From assembly GCA_945910005.1 (NCBI GenBank), contig OX246739.1:255501-319500 (forward strand): DNA of 64,000 bases, written 5' to 3'. The notes below the pieces were generated by a model. The model was not told the DNA's origin, did not search any database, and was given only the letters and a program-made list of their open reading frames with translations. Made by a program: the position numbers and the translations under genes. The stretch's first letter is position 1; each line of letters starts with the position of its first letter. This DNA comes from Isoperla grammatica. Lineage: Eukaryota > Arthropoda > Insecta > Plecoptera > Perlodidae. Positions 61,683-64,000 of this stretch are shown one piece after another.

Positions 61683-64000
61683 CTAGCAACATTACCAACA
61701 TGACAACATGAGCCACTCTGCTCAGCTCAATGGAGAAGCAGACAAACTCGGCCATGTGAGTGGCTAGCCTGGTCAAGCTCTGGCGACCTAGCAGCATTAC
61801 CAACATGACAACATGAGCCACTCTGCTCGGCTCAATGGAGAAGCAGACAAACTCTGCCATGTGGGGGGCTAGCCTGGTCAAGCTCTGGCGACCTAGCAAC
61901 ATGACAACATGAGCCACTCTGCTCGGCTCAATGGAGAAGCAGACAAACTCGGCCATGTGAGTGGCTAGCCTGGTCAAGCTCTGGCGACCTAGCAACATTA
62001 CCAACATGACAACATGAGCCACTCTGCTCGGCTCAATGGAGAAGCAGACAAACTCTGCCATGTGGCTAGCCTGGTCAAGCTCTGGCGACCTAGCAACATT
62101 ACCAACATGACAACATGAGCCACTCTGCTCGGCTCAATGGAGAAGCAGACAAACTCTGCCATGTGGGGGGCTAGCCTGGTCAAGCTCTGGCGACCTAGCA
62201 ACATTACCAACATGACAACATGAGCCACTCTGCTCAGCTCAATGGAGAAGCAGACAAACTCGGCCATGTGAGTGGCTAGCCTGGTCAAGCTCTGGCGACC
62301 TAGCAGCATTACCAACATGACAACATGAGCCACTCTGCTCGGCTCAATGGAGAAGCAGACAAACTCTGCCATGTGGGGGGCTAGCCTGGTCAAGCTCTGG
62401 CGACCTAGCAACATGACAACATGAGCCACTCTGCTCGGCTCAATGAGAGAAGCAGACAAACTCTGCCATGAGGGTGGCTAGCCTGGTCAAGCTCTGGCGA
62501 CTAGCAACATGACAACATGAGCCACTCTGCTCGGCTCAATGGAGAAGCAGACAAACTCTGCCATGTGGGGGGCTAGCCTGGTCAAGCTCTGGCGACCTAG
62601 CAACATTACCAACATGACAACATGAGCCACTCTGCTCGGCTCAATGGAGAAGCAGACAAACTCTGCCATGTGGCTAGCCTGGTCAAGCTCTGGCGACCTA
62701 GCAACATTACCAACATGACAACATGAGCCACTCTGCTCGGCTCAATGGAGAAACAGACAAACTCTGCCATGTGAGTGGCTAGCCTGCTCAAGCTCTGGCG
62801 ACCTAGCAACATTACCAACATGACAACATGAGCCACTCTGCTCGGCTCAATGGAGAAGCAGACAAACTCTGCCATGTGGGTGGCTAGCCTGGTCAAGCTC
62901 TGGTGACCTAGCAACATTACCAACATGACAACATGAGCCACTCTGCTCGGCTCAATGGAGAAGCAGACAAACTCTGCCATGAGGGTGGCTAGCCTGGTCA
63001 AGCTCTGGCGACCTAGCAACATTACCAACATGACAACATGAGCCACTCTGCTCGGCTCAATGGAGAAGCAGACAAACTCTGCCATGTGGCTAGCCTGGTC
63101 AAGCTCTGGCGACCTAGCAACATTACCAACATGACAACATGAGCCACTCTGCTCGGCTCAATGGAGAAGCAGACAAACTCTGCCATGTGGCTAGCCTGGT
63201 CAAGCTCTGGCGACCTAGCAGCATTACCAACATGACAACATGAGCCACTCTGCTCGGCTCAATGGAGAAGCAGACAAACTCTGCCATGTGGGTGGTTAGC
63301 CTGGTCAAGCTCTGGCGACCTAGCAACATTACCAACATGACAACATGAGCCACTCTGCTCGGCTCAATGGAGAAGCAGACAAACTCTGCCATGTGGGGGG
63401 CTAGCCTGGTCAAGCTCTGGCGACCTAGCAACATTACCAACATGACAACATGAGCCACTCTGCTCGGCTCAATGGAGAAGCAGACAAACTCTGCCATGAG
63501 GGTGGCTAGCCTGGTCAAGCTCTGGCGACCTAGCAACATTACCAACATGACAACATGAGCCACTCTGCTCGGCTCAATGGAGAAGCAGACAAACTCTGCC
63601 ATGTGGGTGGCTAGCCTGGTCAAGCTCTGGCGACCTAGCAACATTACCAACATGACAACATGAGCCACTCTGCTCGGCTCAATGGAGAAGCAGACAAACT
63701 CTGCCATGTGAGTGGCTAGCCTGGTCAAGCTCTGGCGACCTAGCAACATTACCAACATGACAACATGAGCCACTCTGCTCGGCTCAATGGAGAAGCAGAC
63801 AAACTCTGCCATGTGGGTGGCTAGCCTGGTCAAGCTCTGGTGACCTAGCAACATTACCAACATGACAACATGAGCCACTCTGCTCGGCTCAATGGAGAAG
63901 CAGACAAACTCTGCCATGAGGGTGGCTAGCCTGGTCAAGCTCTGGCGACCTAGCAACATTACCAACATGACAACATGAGCCACTCTGCTCGGCTCAATGG
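61614..64000 (-). repeat. Exon-boundary minisatellite on the exon 1 acceptor (about 105-bp unit, about 22 copies)
   Basis: Each unit repeats the first 69 bases of exon 1, its acceptor (ttgctag) and 36 bases of intron. Unit sizes are 105 bp, with shorter variants of about 93-96 bp that lack a 12-bp or 9-bp block; one copy near 62440-62500 has indels. Most differences are multiples of three. On the minus strand the dynein frame stays open through long runs, giving a repeated peptide of about 35 residues (…[19 protein letters not shown]…). The array runs off the window edge. Confidence 0.93.

Overview
The window is animal nuclear DNA. It shows GT-AG introns, long introns, minisatellites, and LINE, SINE and DNA-transposon debris. 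Twenty-two exons on the minus strand join without a frame error into 1,283 codons of an axonemal dynein heavy chain, from the AAA4 P-loop through the stalk, AAA5 and AAA6 into the C-terminal region. The protein best fits DNAH1, the inner-arm dynein 1 heavy chain of motile cilia and flagella. The order, exon phases and motif spacing match what I remember of vertebrate DNAH1, but no alignment was run. Both gene ends lie outside: about 2,600 N-terminal residues should lie beyond base 64,000 and about 400 C-terminal residues beyond base 1. No other host gene is visible. The transposon set, the frequent TAGGCCTA-type words and above all minisatellites that span exon boundaries suggest a marine deuterostome invertebrate. 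I favour amphioxus, because I recall boundary-spanning minisatellites being described there, but this is inference.

Layout from high to low coordinate (gene direction): array of about 105 bp on the acceptor of exon 1 (61.6-64.0 kb); 143/431-bp tandem repeat and ACAT microsatellite (59.9-61.2); TIR element inside a 69-bp minisatellite (57.7-59.3); LINE remnant (55.9-56.9); exons 2-3 with a 105-bp donor array (54.9-55.6); 39/44-bp higher-order minisatellite (48.2-54.5); exon 4; 121-bp acceptor array and exon 5 (44.6-47.2); LINE with an RT ORF (42.6-44.56); fold-back elements (41.1-42.5); exons 6-7; hAT-like element inside an 81-bp acceptor array of exon 8 (37.0-39.2); 107-bp acceptor array of exon 9 (33.9-36.3); exons 10-11; exon 12 with a 122-bp donor array (29.2-30.6); exon 13; exon 14 with a 114-bp donor array (26.9-27.3); three-level nested transposons (24.4-26.4); exon 15, flanked by a 55-bp acceptor array (about 47 copies) and a 110-bp donor array (about 77 copies, 11.2-19.7); exons 16-20; exon 21 with a 125-bp donor array (4.9-5.6); LINE and MITE remnants (3.85-4.87); exon 22; 66-bp array split by a hAT transposon (1-2.7).

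About 30 kb of the 64 kb is tandem repeat. The main observation is that most of these arrays are not random intronic satellites. Ten begin exactly on a splice junction of the dynein gene and repeat a short terminal piece of the exon (about 40-95 bp), the splice site and 14-45 bp of intron; an eleventh probably does the same for an exon just off the left edge. Four further exons show a single diverged duplicate near a junction, which looks like an early stage of the same process. The coding frame of the primary exons is intact, so the gene appears functional despite dozens of decoy splice sites. Some arrays (exons 1, 8, 14) have units divisible by three with no stop codon, so alternative splice-site use could lengthen the protein in frame.
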